Source: Heyndrickxia oleronia
GTDB lineage: Bacteria > Bacillota > Bacilli > Bacillales > Bacillaceae_C
NCBI RefSeq assembly: GCF_017809215.1
Contig: NZ_CP065424.1
Location: forward strand, 2,326,001-2,390,000
Direction: 5' to 3'
Length of the DNA: 64,000 nt
Shown here: positions 1-9,343 of the stretch, piece after piece
Layout of the letters: each line of letters starts with the position of its first letter
Position numbering within the stretch: the first letter of the stretch is position 1
Program-made: the position numbers and the translations under genes
The notes under the pieces: generated by a model
What the model saw: the letters and a program-made list of their open reading frames with translations, nothing else
What the model was told of the DNA's origin: nothing
Database searches by the model: none

Positions 1-1
1 T

Positions 2-646
2 CCGGGTCCATCATTTAATACTGTAAAGGGTATAACAGATGAAGATCAAAACGAAGTTGAAAATATCATTAATTATTATAAGCAAAAAGATATTCCGGTT
101 CGTTTAGAAATTACTCCAGCACATGTATCCTCTAAGTTTTTAACCTATTTAGCTCGCATTGGGTTCTATCAAACTGATTTTCATTCAACTTTATTTGCCG
201 ATTTACAATCAATAAATGATCATACATATTCTGAAATATTGATACGTGAATTAGAAAAGGATGAATTTCACTTATTCGCAGAAATTTATACGAATGGATT
301 TCAGCTTCCTGCATTTTTACAGGATGGAATCGCCCAAAATAATCAAGTTCTACATAATAGGGATGGTTGGACCTTTTATCTTGCATCCTTCTCCGACCAA
401 CCAGCTGGTGTTGGTGTCATCTTTATTAAAGATTCAATTGCAACCCTTGCAGCAGCTGCAACTGAACCTAGTTATAGAAATAATGGTATTCATCAAGCCT
501 TAATAAGTTCCCGGATTCAACTTGCGAAATCACAAGGTTGTAAAATGATTGTTGGACAAGCAAGGTTCGGCAGCATTAGCCAAAATAATATGGAACGAGC
601 TGGGATGAAGATTGCTTATACAAAGACAATTTGGGTGCAAAAATAA
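2..646 (+). CDS. GNAT family N-acetyltransferase, 5' end outside window
   Basis: The reading frame is open from base 2, so the start lies upstream and about 214 residues are visible. The C-terminal half has a GNAT acetyl-CoA-binding pattern: a strand (AGVGVIFIKDSIATLAAAAT), then EPSYRNNGIHQALISSR, which occupies the place of the R/Q-x-x-G-x-G/A pyrophosphate loop, and a final strand ending KTIWVQK. The N-terminal half resembles a second, degenerate acetyltransferase-like half, as in two-domain GNATs. The substrate cannot be inferred. An ATG at 239 lies inside the continuous frame and is not the true start. Confidence 0.75.
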   Translation, partial: PGPSFNTVKGITDEDQNEVENIINYYKQKDIPVRLEITPAHVSSKFLTYLARIGFYQTDFHSTLFADLQSINDHTYSEILIRELEKDEFHLFAEIYTNGFQLPAFLQDGIAQNNQVLHNRDGWTFYLASFSDQPAGVGVIFIKDSIATLAAAATEPSYRNNGIHQALISSRIQLAKSQGCKMIVGQARFGSISQNNMERAGMKIAYTKTIWVQK

Positions 647-713
647 TTACAATGCTACATAGAATGTTGATAAAATCTCAATTTATCAATGAGAATAGAA
701 GGGGGAGTATATA

Positions 714-1622
714 TTGAAAAAAGCACTCTCAATTTTTTTATTGTTTACCATACTTATTTTATCAGCATGTTCAAATACTGCAATTCAGCAAAAATCAGAA
801 AAGGAAGGAGAGGAACCAACAGAAACAGAACTTACCTGGTTAGAAATATTAGAAGTTTATTCACAGGAGAATTTAAGTGCCCAGAATTTTTTCGAAACGT
901 ATAGTAAATATATTGACCAGTTTACTTCAACTACAGCAAGAAATATGGCTAATGAAATGTATAATAAGGTTGTACAACATTTAATAACTTCAAAGGATAA
1001 TAAAAGACTATATTTCTTGTATACTGAAGGATTTATAAAACATAAGGAAGTATTGTCGAAGGATTTAGTTAAAAGCGTTAATCAAATTGTTGCAGATGTG
1101 AAAATAGAAGAAGATGCAAAGAAAGAAAAGATAAAAAGGATTTTATCAATCATCGAAAATAAGAACTTTGATTCTTTACATTCCTATATAGATGATACGC
1201 TAGATAAAGAAACTTTAGATAGTTTGTTATCGTATGGATATGCCATTGAAGAATTACAAAAAAATGGAGAAACAAATCACTTCTTCGACTTGCTTTTAAG
1301 TATTAGCCCCCTGTATAAAGGAGAAAAGAATAAAGAAATAGAAGCATTTGTTACTAAATATTTAGCATTAGATGAGTGGAAAGAAAAATATATAGTAAAA
1401 ATTAACAATAGAATTATGAATCAAGAATATAAAGGTGATCAAGTAAAAAATATCCCGCTTACGGCTGGTATGTCAAAACAGGAAGTGGTTTATTCAGCTT
1501 GGGGAAAGCCATTACAAATTAAGATATTCCCTACAGATCAAGGAGTATCAGAACAATGGATATACTCAGATATTAAACATTTAACCTTTGATAATAATGA
1601 GTTAACAGGGTGGCAAGAATAA
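714..1622 (+). CDS. Lipoprotein with SmpA/BamE-like C-terminal segment
   Basis: Starts with TTG at 714, placed by GGGGGAG at 701-707. The product is 302 residues. An N-terminal hydrophobic stretch ends in the lipobox LSAC, with Cys19 as the lipidation site, so the protein should be membrane-anchored and face outward. The body is Lys/Glu-rich and helical with no recognised domain. The last 55 residues (LTAGMSKQEVVYSAWGKP, then EQWIYSD) resemble the small SmpA/OmlA-type fold found at the ends of many Bacillus lipoproteins. It is monocistronic and followed by a strong hairpin. The function is unknown. Confidence 0.75.
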   Translation: MKKALSIFLLFTILILSACSNTAIQQKSEKEGEEPTETELTWLEILEVYSQENLSAQNFFETYSKYIDQFTSTTARNMANEMYNKVVQHLITSKDNKRLYFLYTEGFIKHKEVLSKDLVKSVNQIVADVKIEEDAKKEKIKRILSIIENKNFDSLHSYIDDTLDKETLDSLLSYGYAIEELQKNGETNHFFDLLLSISPLYKGEKNKEIEAFVTKYLALDEWKEKYIVKINNRIMNQEYKGDQVKNIPLTAGMSKQEVVYSAWGKPLQIKIFPTDQGVSEQWIYSDIKHLTFDNNELTGWQE

Positions 1623-1645
1623 AGCCATTACCAAGTCATTTAAAC

Positions 1646-1685
1646 AAAACCACTGATCATTTATTTTCAGTGGTTTTGCCTTTGT
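1646..1685. terminator. Bidirectional terminator between convergent genes
   Basis: AAAACCACTGA (1646-1656) pairs perfectly with TCAGTGGTTTT (1667-1677) across a 10-nt loop. It lies between the lipoprotein gene and the oppositely oriented EcsC gene, and can serve both. Confidence 0.8.
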
Positions 1686-1725
1686 TATTGTTTTCTATGG
1701 AATATTTGACGAAGATTTTATCTAT

Positions 1726-2541
1726 CTAATTAAAATCTTTCATTTCTAATTGCTGTAACCGTTCCTGGATCTTTCTTTTTTGATATAACATTTTTCCTAC
1801 TTCTGCTACATCATTTATCATGGAGCGGTTAGAGATCGCTCCGAAAAGTATTCCGGCAATGGGAACCATTTGAAATAGCTTTTTCCACCCAAATTGATCT
1901 CGGAACGTGTAGACAACCTCGCGCCAGCCTTGTAATTGTGACATTACTTCATTTGAGCATTCTTCTTGATTATAAAAGGCGGATAACTCTTTTAAAATGG
2001 CTTTTTTCCCTACAACATCTGAAGATGAGAATTGCAAGCATTTTAGAATAAATATTCGTTCGTCTTTATTATTTGGATTAAAACCGTGAACGATTGCGAT
2101 TTCTTGTAATGTTTTTAATGACAAGCCTAAAATTGCAGGAATATCGATCGCCAATGTAACGATTCCACCAATCCCCGTTGTTGCTCCTTGGAGTGTGGCT
2201 ACCTTTGTCCGACGTTGAATAAGGTCATCACAAATGGTCCTCATTTCTTGTAAAGAAAGATGATCAATGTCCTCATAACTTTCGATTCTAACTTCACTCT
2301 CTTTTTCAATTAAGCGAAAAATTTGTTTTTCAGAGGTTAAATATTTTCCACCTGTTTGAATAAAACTTCCTAAATCATCTAAAAGAATGCCAATCTTATT
2401 ATGGATAAAATGAGGGGTTAACTTGTCCAGTAGTTTAAATGGAAGTCTGCTGATTCGCTCCCAGATCCATAGGCCACTAGCAGATTTTTCCCATTTTTTA
2501 ATTTTTTTGAGTTCTAGTTCTAGTTCTTCCCTTGATTCCAT
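1726..2541 (-). CDS. EcsC family protein
   Basis: 271 residues. The central Gly/Ala/Ile-rich block (ATTGIGGIVTLAIDIPAI) followed by LQEIAIVHGFNP is the hallmark of the EcsC family (PF12787). That family is named for the third gene of the B. subtilis ecs ABC-transporter operon, but most members are free-standing and uncharacterised. A second small hydrophobic segment (MVPIAGILFGAISNRSMI) follows, as is usual in the family. The charged N-terminus is probably cytoplasmic, with peripheral or shallow membrane association. The start is the ATG at 2541, whose ribosome binding site is weak. There are no transporter genes next to it. Confidence 0.8.
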   Translation of the reverse strand: MESREELELELKKIKKWEKSASGLWIWERISRLPFKLLDKLTPHFIHNKIGILLDDLGSFIQTGGKYLTSEKQIFRLIEKESEVRIESYEDIDHLSLQEMRTICDDLIQRRTKVATLQGATTGIGGIVTLAIDIPAILGLSLKTLQEIAIVHGFNPNNKDERIFILKCLQFSSSDVVGKKAILKELSAFYNQEECSNEVMSQLQGWREVVYTFRDQFGWKKLFQMVPIAGILFGAISNRSMINDVAEVGKMLYQKRKIQERLQQLEMKDFN

Positions 2542-2683
2542 CTGTTATCTCACTTTCGCATTTTATTTATTATTATACTATATTTTCCAGACGGGTTTTA
2601 CAACATACGTGACTACATTTTGGTATGTGTACATGTGAGCAACAATACAATAGAAATAGTGAGTGAGAGAGGAGATGAAGGGG

Positions 2684-3574
2684 ATGGCCAATCAGGAAGA
2701 ACTGAGAAGTTATTTGAATGATGTAAATTCATGGTTGGAAGAGGTATCAATTTTTATTGTAGATTTAAACAATGATACTGGGGAGGAGGATATTCAATTA
2801 TTGATTAATGAAACGAAAGAACTAGTTAACAAGCAACTTGAAGACTCGAAAACAAATGAATCTAAAATTTTAATGATTCAACGCTCCGTAAGTGACATTA
2901 ATCAATCATTAAAGCCTCTAGAAGCAAAACGAAACAGAATTCAAACAGCAATTCCAATTGGTAAACATATACTTCCTCCATTACCCTATGAGTATAATGC
3001 ATTAGAGCCATATATAAGTGAAGAAATTATGAGACTTCATCATGATAAACACCATAAAAGTTATGTAGATGGATTAAATAAGGCTGAAACGATGTTAGAG
3101 GAGGCACGTAACAAAAATAGATATGAATTAATCAAACATTGGGAGCGAGAAGCAGCGTTCCATGGATCAGGACATTATCTCCATACAATTTTTTGGGAAG
3201 TAATGAACCCCCACGGAGGAGGGATGCCGCAAGGTGAATTAGCAAAGCAAATTCGAAATGATTTTAGGAGTTATGATCTATTCAAAAAGCATTTTTCAGA
3301 GGCTGCTAAAAAAGTTGAAGGGGTTGGATGGTCCATATTAGTATGGTCACCACGTTCCCATCGCTTAGAAATTCTACAAGCAGAAAGACATCAATTTCTA
3401 ACCCAATGGGATACTATTCCACTATTAGTCTTAGATGTGTGGGAACATGCCTATTACTTACAATATAAGAATAACCGCGATCAATACGTTGATTCATGGT
3501 GGAATATTGTTTATTGGAGAAATGTTGAAAAACGTTTTGAAGAAGCAAAGAAGTTAAAATGGAAACCTTTTTAA
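2684..3574 (+). CDS. sodF: Superoxide dismutase, Fe/Mn family with N-terminal extension (SodF-like)
   Basis: Converts superoxide to hydrogen peroxide and oxygen. The catalytic domain starts after about 90 residues. It shows LPPLPYEYNALEPYISEE, the LHHDKHH metal-ligand region, GSGHYLHTIFWEVMNPHGGG, and the C-terminal LDVWEHAYYLQY (Asp and His ligands). The extra N-terminal, coiled-coil-like domain is the arrangement of B. subtilis SodF, in contrast to the short SodA. The ATG at 2684 has AGGAG nine bases upstream. GTG 2663 and ATG 2675 are in frame but badly spaced, so the protein is taken as 296 residues. Metal preference cannot be read from the sequence. Confidence 0.88.
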   Translation: MANQEELRSYLNDVNSWLEEVSIFIVDLNNDTGEEDIQLLINETKELVNKQLEDSKTNESKILMIQRSVSDINQSLKPLEAKRNRIQTAIPIGKHILPPLPYEYNALEPYISEEIMRLHHDKHHKSYVDGLNKAETMLEEARNKNRYELIKHWEREAAFHGSGHYLHTIFWEVMNPHGGGMPQGELAKQIRNDFRSYDLFKKHFSEAAKKVEGVGWSILVWSPRSHRLEILQAERHQFLTQWDTIPLLVLDVWEHAYYLQYKNNRDQYVDSWWNIVYWRNVEKRFEEAKKLKWKPF

Positions 3575-3577
3575 TCA

Positions 3578-3610
3578 TTAAGTTAGTAGGAAATAACACC
3601 ACTAACTTAA
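3578..3610. terminator. Shared hairpin between convergent genes
   Basis: TTAAGTTAGT (3578-3587) pairs with ACTAACTTAA (3601-3610). The right arm overlaps the stop codon of the minus-strand MFS gene, so the two convergent genes share one compact hairpin. There is no long T-tract, so termination strength is uncertain. Confidence 0.5.
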
Positions 3611-4836
3611 CGGATATGAACAATTGCTTGTTTACGGATAAAAAGGTAAATGATTATCATTAAGATACCTGCTATAACAAATAGTAGTTTAATTGGTAGA
3701 AATCCTGCTAGTACACCTGATAATAAAAGCGCACCTGGTGTAGCTAATTTCATTAACATAGATGATGTTCCCGCTACTCGACCTAGTAAGTGATTAGGGG
3801 TGAATTCTTGTCGAATACTTAAGTAAATAATATTAGTAATGGTTACTGCCAATGTACGTAGTAATAAGCAGCAGCCTAAGAGCCACCAAACAGGAACAAT
3901 ACTCATGCAGATCATGCCAATTGAATCAATTAAAATGCAATAACTAAATAATCTTCCTCTGGGTATTTTTTTGCGGATTTTCGGTGCGAAAAATGCCCCA
4001 ACTAGTCCACCGATACTTCCAATACTTAATAGTATACCTACTTGGCTTTCTGATGTCCCTAATTGATCGATCGCATAGAACATATACACACCTAGAATAA
4101 GACTAGAGGCAAAGTTCATAAAAAGAATAGCGATGGTCGGTGGTAATAGAGTTTTGTTTAGTACTAATTCTGACCATCCCTCTTTAAAGTCGTCCCATAG
4201 GGATGTTTTTTTTACTTTTTTCTCATGTGATTCAATCGATAAGCTAAATATGCAACATAATAAGGCAATTAAACATATGCCATACAAACCAAAACTAATG
4301 TGAAAGGTAGTTAAAGATAAAATAAGTCCTGCCATACCAGGGCCAATTAAATTAACTAATGTGCTTATCAAGGAAAACCTTGCATTAACTTCGGTTAAGA
4401 AATTCTTAGAAACGAGTGTAGGAACGAGTGCGTGTTGTGCATTTCCTAATGTATAGCTTGATGATGAAAGTAAAAAGCCAAATAAAAATAATTGCCAAAT
4501 AGCAATCCATTTAAATATTAACATCATAACTAGAGAAGCTATTACAGTAATCTGAATAATGGTCATCCAAGTCATAATTCTTTTGCGATTAAATCGATCA
4601 ACAAAGATACCTGCAAATACTCCTAATATAACATTTGGTACAAATTCAACAGCCCTCATTGTACTCATTGCCAACGGTGATTCCGTTAAATGATAGATTA
4701 ATAGTGGCAAGGCAACGATATAAAATTGATATCCAAAACTTGAAATTAATGAACCAGACCAGAGTAATATGATATTCTTATTTTTCCATAGAGATGGCTC
4801 TGTTTCATTGGGAATCATTGAAAGTGGTTTTTCCAT
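3607..4836 (-). CDS. MFS transporter (macrolide-efflux-like, MFS_3 type)
   Basis: 409 residues with about 12 hydrophobic segments. The loop after TM2 (GVFAGIFVDRFNRKRIMTWM) is the MFS motif A region, and a second copy of the motif lies mid-protein (GAFFAPKIRKKIPRGRLFS). Overall it resembles the MefA/YxaM-like exporters. GGAGG stands in front of the ATG at 4836. It diverges from an SgrR-like regulator that starts 118 bases away, a common Bacillus pairing in which the regulator senses a ligand through its binding-protein domain and controls the exporter. The substrate is unknown. Confidence 0.82.
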   Translation of the reverse strand: MEKPLSMIPNETEPSLWKNKNIILLWSGSLISSFGYQFYIVALPLLIYHLTESPLAMSTMRAVEFVPNVILGVFAGIFVDRFNRKRIMTWMTIIQITVIASLVMMLIFKWIAIWQLFLFGFLLSSSSYTLGNAQHALVPTLVSKNFLTEVNARFSLISTLVNLIGPGMAGLILSLTTFHISFGLYGICLIALLCCIFSLSIESHEKKVKKTSLWDDFKEGWSELVLNKTLLPPTIAILFMNFASSLILGVYMFYAIDQLGTSESQVGILLSIGSIGGLVGAFFAPKIRKKIPRGRLFSYCILIDSIGMICMSIVPVWWLLGCCLLLRTLAVTITNIIYLSIRQEFTPNHLLGRVAGTSSMLMKLATPGALLLSGVLAGFLPIKLLFVIAGILMIIIYLFIRKQAIVHIR

Positions 4837-4953
4837 CTTTAGCCTCCTACTTTGTTCGTTATTAGCATACTGCTAAAATAATAGTAAACATTAAAAAGGT
4901 GATTAAAAAGTGATATTCTATTGGAGGAAAAAGTTCACCTTTTAGGAGGGTAT

Positions 4954-6741
4954 ATGCAATTATTTGAGCACTATCAACAATTACTAGAAAAATATGAGCA
5001 AAAAATAAAACAAAAATGGTATCCATCTGTTGATGAGATTGCTGACTGCTTAAATATTTCAACTAGATATACAAAAATGCTTCTTAAGCAAATGAATGAA
5101 GTGAAATGGATAAGTTGGTTGCCTCAAAGGGGCCGTGGAAAAAAATCAACATTAATTTTGAATTTATCTAAAAACGATATATTAGTGGAACAAGCATTAC
5201 AAAAGTTGAAAAAAGGAGATTTTACAGATGCTGTAAAAATCATGAAGCAATTACCTTCAGGGGAATACCCGAACCTTCTTGAAGAATTTCAGAGGCATTT
5301 AGGTATTCAGGAGGAAAAAGTTTTGGATGATTCGAAAGATATTTTTCGATACGCATTTTACCAATCTATTATATCACTGGATCCAGCACTGATTCTCTCA
5401 AGACATGAGGCACATATAGCTGAACATATTTATGATACGTTAGTGATATATAATGAAGAACATAAAAGCATTGTTCCCCATTTAGCCCACCAATGGGAAG
5501 TGGATCGAGAAGGAATTAACTGGATATTTCATCTTAGAAAAGGGGTTCTTTTTCACCATGGAAGGGAATTAGATGCAAAGGATGTATTCCATACGATGAA
5601 TCGTCTAAAAAATCTACCTGAACGAGAAAATAAACAAACGATAACTGATCTAGTAAAAGATATTATTGTGATTAATAAAAGAGCTGTACAATTTGTTTTA
5701 AAAGAACCCAATCATCTATTTCTTCATTACTTAACCCTGTTACATACAGCAATAATTCCTATAGAAGTAATCAATCATAGTAAGGAGGCATTTGGAAAAT
5801 ACCCGATTGGAACTGGACCATATAAAATAACACAGAACGATGATACAATGGTTGTTTTAAATAATCATCCTGTTTATTTTAAAGGGAGAACATTCTTAGA
5901 TCAAATTGAGATGATAAATTTACCAGAATTATATCCAAGTGACTCAAATATACAATACCATCTTCACTTTAAAAATAAACATCATGAACAATGGGAGACA
6001 TTGACAAAGATAGAAGAAGGAGCTTGCTATTTAACATTTAATGAAAAGAAACATAGTCTTATAAGTTGTAAAGAAACTAGAGATATTTTAATCAATGCGT
6101 TGAATACAAAGGAAATGGAAAGACATTACCAAGAGATAGGTGCTGTACCTGCACATAGCTTTATACCAAATAGGTCAAAAATCCTTCAAAAGAAGGTTGA
6201 ATACTGCGAAAATAGTAACCCAGTCGAAAAAATAGTAAATATTCCTAAGCAATCCATTCATATATATGCCACTGAGATTAGAAAAGGTGCTAATTATGAA
6301 AAAGAAGCAAGATGGATTAAAAAGAGATGGGAACAATTAGGGGTGGACGTTTATGTTCATATTATTAGTCATTACGAGCTAGCAAAGCCAAGTGTATTAC
6401 AAAATGCAGATGTCATTGTTACTGGGTTAGCATTATCTCCCAATCAAATACTTGCTCTTTCTCTTTGTTATCAATCTGAAACTTTTTTTATATCAAATAT
6501 TTTATCTCCTGATAATAGTAATTATCTTAAAATTCAATTAGATTATTTGAAGACCAATATAGACTTTACAGAACAATTCGAAATTCTATATGGAATTGAG
6601 GATTGGCTTAAAAATAATAAAATAATAAAATTTTTATACCATCGGTACCATCATGTAGATGTAAAATTGAATAGTCGTATAAAGGGGATAGAATTAACGT
6701 CAAATGGTAGAGTTGGTTATAAAGAGTTGTGGATAAAATAA
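4954..6741 (+). CDS. SgrR-like regulator: HTH plus oligopeptide-binding-protein domain
   Basis: 595 residues. The N-terminus (about 1-110) is a winged helix of the SgrR_N type (YPSVDEIADCLNISTRYTKMLLKQMNE, then WLPQRGRGKKSTL). From about residue 150 there is an SBP_bac_5 solute-binding domain (SLDPALILSRHEAHIAEHIY, FHLRKGVLFHHGRELDAKDV, PIGTGPYKI). There is no signal peptide, so the binding domain works inside the cell as a sensor. AGGAGGG upstream fixes the ATG at 4954, and the TTG at 4921 is not needed. It is divergent from the MFS exporter and probably controls it. The ligand is unknown. Confidence 0.82.
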   Translation: MQLFEHYQQLLEKYEQKIKQKWYPSVDEIADCLNISTRYTKMLLKQMNEVKWISWLPQRGRGKKSTLILNLSKNDILVEQALQKLKKGDFTDAVKIMKQLPSGEYPNLLEEFQRHLGIQEEKVLDDSKDIFRYAFYQSIISLDPALILSRHEAHIAEHIYDTLVIYNEEHKSIVPHLAHQWEVDREGINWIFHLRKGVLFHHGRELDAKDVFHTMNRLKNLPERENKQTITDLVKDIIVINKRAVQFVLKEPNHLFLHYLTLLHTAIIPIEVINHSKEAFGKYPIGTGPYKITQNDDTMVVLNNHPVYFKGRTFLDQIEMINLPELYPSDSNIQYHLHFKNKHHEQWETLTKIEEGACYLTFNEKKHSLISCKETRDILINALNTKEMERHYQEIGAVPAHSFIPNRSKILQKKVEYCENSNPVEKIVNIPKQSIHIYATEIRKGANYEKEARWIKKRWEQLGVDVYVHIISHYELAKPSVLQNADVIVTGLALSPNQILALSLCYQSETFFISNILSPDNSNYLKIQLDYLKTNIDFTEQFEILYGIEDWLKNNKIIKFLYHRYHHVDVKLNSRIKGIELTSNGRVGYKELWIK

Positions 6742-6747
6742 TGAAAA

Positions 6748-6785
6748 GGGGTGTCTGAAAGTCCTCAGACCCCCCTTCATTCTTC
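6748..6785. terminator. Intrinsic terminator between convergent genes
   Basis: GGGGTGTCTGA (6748-6758) pairs with TCAGACCCCCC (6765-6775) with one mismatch and a short loop, followed by a T-rich stretch. It lies just after the SgrR-like gene and over the end of the minus-strand ATPase gene. Confidence 0.6.
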
Positions 6786-7541
6786 ATGTTGGAATAGATG
6801 ATGTAGTAATCTTTCTTTATCATTAAAGAATTGTTTCATAATAGAATAATGGTTGGTTTCCTCCAAGGAAACTTCATTTATTCCTTCATCAGTTAACTCA
6901 ATAATCTTTGAATCTGGATACGCCATAATAATTGGTGAGTGTGTGGCAATAACAAATTGTGATTGCTGATTCACAAGTTCATGGATTCTTGTAAGCATGG
7001 ATAATTGTCTTAAAGGAGAAAGTGCTGCTTCAGGTTCATCCAGAATATATAGGCCATTACCATTAAAACGATTTAAAAACGTGGCAAAAAAGGATTCCCC
7101 ATGTGATTGCTCATGCAAAGAAACACCTCCATAAGAATCAATGACCCGTGGTACAGATAATGATTCTTGATCCAACTGTTCAATATTGGAAGCAACATTA
7201 TAAAATGTTTCTGCACGAAGAAAAAAACCATCTTCGGGGCGAAAAACCCCTTTGGCTAGTTTTATATACTGTTCCAATTCTGAATGGGAATCATAAGTGG
7301 AAAAATTAAAGTTAAAGGTTCCTCCTTCTGGATTAAATCCAATAGCAACGGCAATCGCTTCGAGTAAAGTAGATTTACCCATTCCATTTTCTCCTACTAA
7401 ATAAGTTACCTTCGGATGAAATTGAATCCTGTCTATTGATTTCAGAATGGGAAGATTGAATGGATAATAATTATAAGATGGAATTTCCTCCGTTTTTAAT
7501 TCGAGGTGTTTAATATATGGTTGATGTAAAATCGGTTCCAA
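6777..7541 (-). CDS. AAA family ATPase (ABC-type, predicted ATPase COG3910-like)
   Basis: 254 residues. Walker A is GENGMGKST near residue 50, Walker B is LYILDEPEAALSP, and the switch histidine is in VIATHSPIIMAYP. The linker SLHEQSHGESFF sits where an ABC signature helix would be. There are no membrane segments or coiled coil, so this is a compact soluble RecF/Rad50-like head and not a transporter. Related proteins are annotated only as predicted ATPases. It stands alone and is convergent with the upstream regulator. The role is unknown; single-gene ATPases of this type sometimes belong to defence systems, but no partner is visible here. Confidence 0.78.
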   Translation of the reverse strand: MEPILHQPYIKHLELKTEEIPSYNYYPFNLPILKSIDRIQFHPKVTYLVGENGMGKSTLLEAIAVAIGFNPEGGTFNFNFSTYDSHSELEQYIKLAKGVFRPEDGFFLRAETFYNVASNIEQLDQESLSVPRVIDSYGGVSLHEQSHGESFFATFLNRFNGNGLYILDEPEAALSPLRQLSMLTRIHELVNQQSQFVIATHSPIIMAYPDSKIIELTDEGINEVSLEETNHYSIMKQFFNDKERLLHHLFQHEE

Positions 7542-7741
7542 AAAGAATCACCCACTATAAATTTAATGAATTCAATGATATGTTTTAGCATATCACAAAT
7601 AAATGACGTCTTTTAGTGTTTTTACAGGATTGTGGTAAAAATTAGTAAAAACCTATTGGTGAATTTTTACTTAAAAGATTTAAAAGAGGATTATTTATAG
7701 TAGTAGAGAATACATATATTTAAATGAAAAGGAGTGTATTT

Positions 7742-8230
7742 ATGGAACGTAAAGAATTTTTACTAGAGCAAATGCGTGCCTGTCATAATGAAAGCGGCTG
7801 GTTTGCTTCACTAAATGATGCTTTAAATGGTCTAGATGATGCAGATGCTGTGAATAAAGATGCAGATAAAACAAATAGCATTAAAGAAATTATTCAGCAT
7901 TTGTTGTTTTGGAATGAACTTTACTTAAAAAGATTTCAAGGGAAAATGGTAATTAAGGAAGATATTATGAATGATCAAACATTCATCTATAAAAATGATA
8001 GTGACTGGAAATCCATCCTTCAACAATTTAATGAAATTTTAAATCAATGGGAAGAAGAGATTTCAAACTGTCATGAAACTAAGTTAGACAGCAATCCACC
8101 ACATGATTCTAATAGTACTTGGTGGGAAGTGTTATTAAACATTCCAATACATCATGCGTATCACATTGGTCAGATCGTTCATATACGTAAAAGCCAAGGC
8201 AATTGGGACACCATGAATGGTGTGAATTAG
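7742..8230 (+). CDS. DinB-fold protein
   Basis: The DinB/YfiT-like four-helix bundle is recognised by the spaced histidines: HLLFWNELYLKRF in the second helix and the closing HHAYHIGQIVHIRKSQG. These form the three-His metal site typical of the family, which includes bacillithiol- and mycothiol-dependent transferases. ATG 7742 has AAAGGAG eight bases upstream and gives 162 residues. An earlier in-frame ATG at 7724 lacks a ribosome binding site. A GNAT gene follows 44 bases downstream and is likely co-transcribed. It is one of three DinB-type genes in the window. Confidence 0.8.
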   Translation: MERKEFLLEQMRACHNESGWFASLNDALNGLDDADAVNKDADKTNSIKEIIQHLLFWNELYLKRFQGKMVIKEDIMNDQTFIYKNDSDWKSILQQFNEILNQWEEEISNCHETKLDSNPPHDSNSTWWEVLLNIPIHHAYHIGQIVHIRKSQGNWDTMNGVN

Positions 8231-8274
8231 AACTGAATTTAAGTTTCTTTTTAGCTAAGAAGGAGAATGGGAGT

Positions 8275-8697
8275 ATGGTTTTAGAAATAAAAAATACGAT
8301 AGATGATTTAAAATGGGAAGAGATCCAAGAGGTCTATCAATCTGTCGGTTGGAATAAACATACAATAGAAATTATACAAACGGTTTTTAAAAATAGTAAT
8401 GAAGTTTGTATAATAAAGACAGAAGGAAAGATTGTTGGAATTGGTCGAGCACTTTCAGATGGAGTGTTCAATGCAGCAATTTATGATATTGTTGTTCATC
8501 GAGACTTCCAAAAATTAGGAATAGCAAAAGAAATCATTCATTATTTTATCGAGCGTTTTAAGAATGTTTCGTGTGTCCACTTAATTTCTACTACTGGAAA
8601 CGAAGGATTTTATGAAAAAATGGGATTCAAAAAAACGAAAACAGGTATGGCAAGGTATTTAAACTCTTCATTATCAAATGAATATTTAGTGGATTAA
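8275..8697 (+). CDS. GNAT family N-acetyltransferase
   Basis: About 140 residues from ATG 8275, with AAGGAG at 8260-8265. The GNAT fold is shown by the central strand YDIVVHRDFQKLGIAKEIIHYF (the RxxG/A-type acetyl-CoA loop appears as QKLGIA) and the terminal NEGFYEKMGFKKTKTGMARY motif, common in small YitI-like acetyltransferases. It follows the DinB gene directly, suggesting a two-gene operon. The acceptor substrate is unknown. Confidence 0.8.
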   Translation: MVLEIKNTIDDLKWEEIQEVYQSVGWNKHTIEIIQTVFKNSNEVCIIKTEGKIVGIGRALSDGVFNAAIYDIVVHRDFQKLGIAKEIIHYFIERFKNVSCVHLISTTGNEGFYEKMGFKKTKTGMARYLNSSLSNEYLVD

Positions 8698-8760
8698 CAT
8701 ATTATGTAATTATTTATGCTTGATATGAAAAAATGATTTGAAAATTGTTTTAGTAAAAAC

Positions 8761-8789
8761 TTGCATTTTTTAATTTTATCTGTTATTCT
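8761..8789 (+). promoter_or_regulatory. Candidate sigma-A promoter of cold-shock gene
   Basis: TTGCAT (8761-8766) and TATTCT (8784-8789) are separated by 17 bases. Transcription from here gives a 5' UTR of about 115 bases before the cold-shock ATG, the long-leader arrangement expected of csp mRNAs, whose structure responds to temperature. Confidence 0.5.
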
Positions 8790-8911
8790 AAATAAGAATT
8801 ATTTTTGTTCGGTATGTAAGGAAAAGATAGTGTTTTTAACATATCGCCTGATATCACTTGAGCAAGGATAGTAATACATTGTGTGTATTGCACACTAGGA
8901 GGAAGATTTAC

Positions 8912-9112
8912 ATGACACAAGGTACAGTTAAATGGTTCAACAGCGAAAAAGGATTCGGCTTCATCGAAGTTGAAGGCGGAGACGATGTATTCGTTCATTT
9001 CTCAGCGATCCAAGGCGAAGGTTACAAAACACTTGAAGAAGGTCAAAAAGTAACTTTTGACGTTGAACAAGGTCAACGTGGAGCTCAAGCTGCTAACGTA
9101 GTAAAAGCTTAA
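8912..9112 (+). CDS. Cold-shock protein, CspA/CspB family
   Basis: 66 residues, the normal length for the family. RNP1 (KGFGFIEV) and RNP2 (VFVHFSAI) are both intact, so the protein should bind single-stranded RNA and DNA and act as an RNA chaperone. The ATG at 8912 follows a strong AGGAGG at 8898-8903. The start at 8858 would add an unrelated tail and is rejected. Codon use is more GC-rich and biased than in the neighbours, as expected of a highly expressed gene. A tight terminator follows. Confidence 0.95.
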   Translation: MTQGTVKWFNSEKGFGFIEVEGGDDVFVHFSAIQGEGYKTLEEGQKVTFDVEQGQRGAQAANVVKA

Positions 9113-9127
9113 TTGTTGCATAAAAAA

Positions 9128-9158
9128 AACAGACTCATTTTGAGTCTGTTTTTTATTT
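9128..9158 (+). terminator. Intrinsic terminator after cold-shock gene
   Basis: AACAGACTCA (9128-9137) pairs with TGAGTCTGTT (9141-9150) over a 3-nt loop and is followed by a T-rich tail. Confidence 0.9.
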
Positions 9159-9343
9159 TCAATTGTTTGATAAGTCATTTTCTAAAGCATTGTTAATATT
9201 ATGTGTTAATAGTTGGGAAAAAGCTACAAACTTCATGCGCACAAAAACCTTTATTCGGTTTGAAAGGTCGGAAATAGGGATTTTACAAAAGAAAAAGTAT
9301 GAAAACTAGCTGTTTGATCAGACTTTTTCGATGACATTTTTAT

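Noticed and set aside
6777-7541. AAA ATPase as part of a defence island
   Set aside because: It is a single gene without nuclease, toxin or other effector beside it; neighbours are ordinary regulator and DinB genes.
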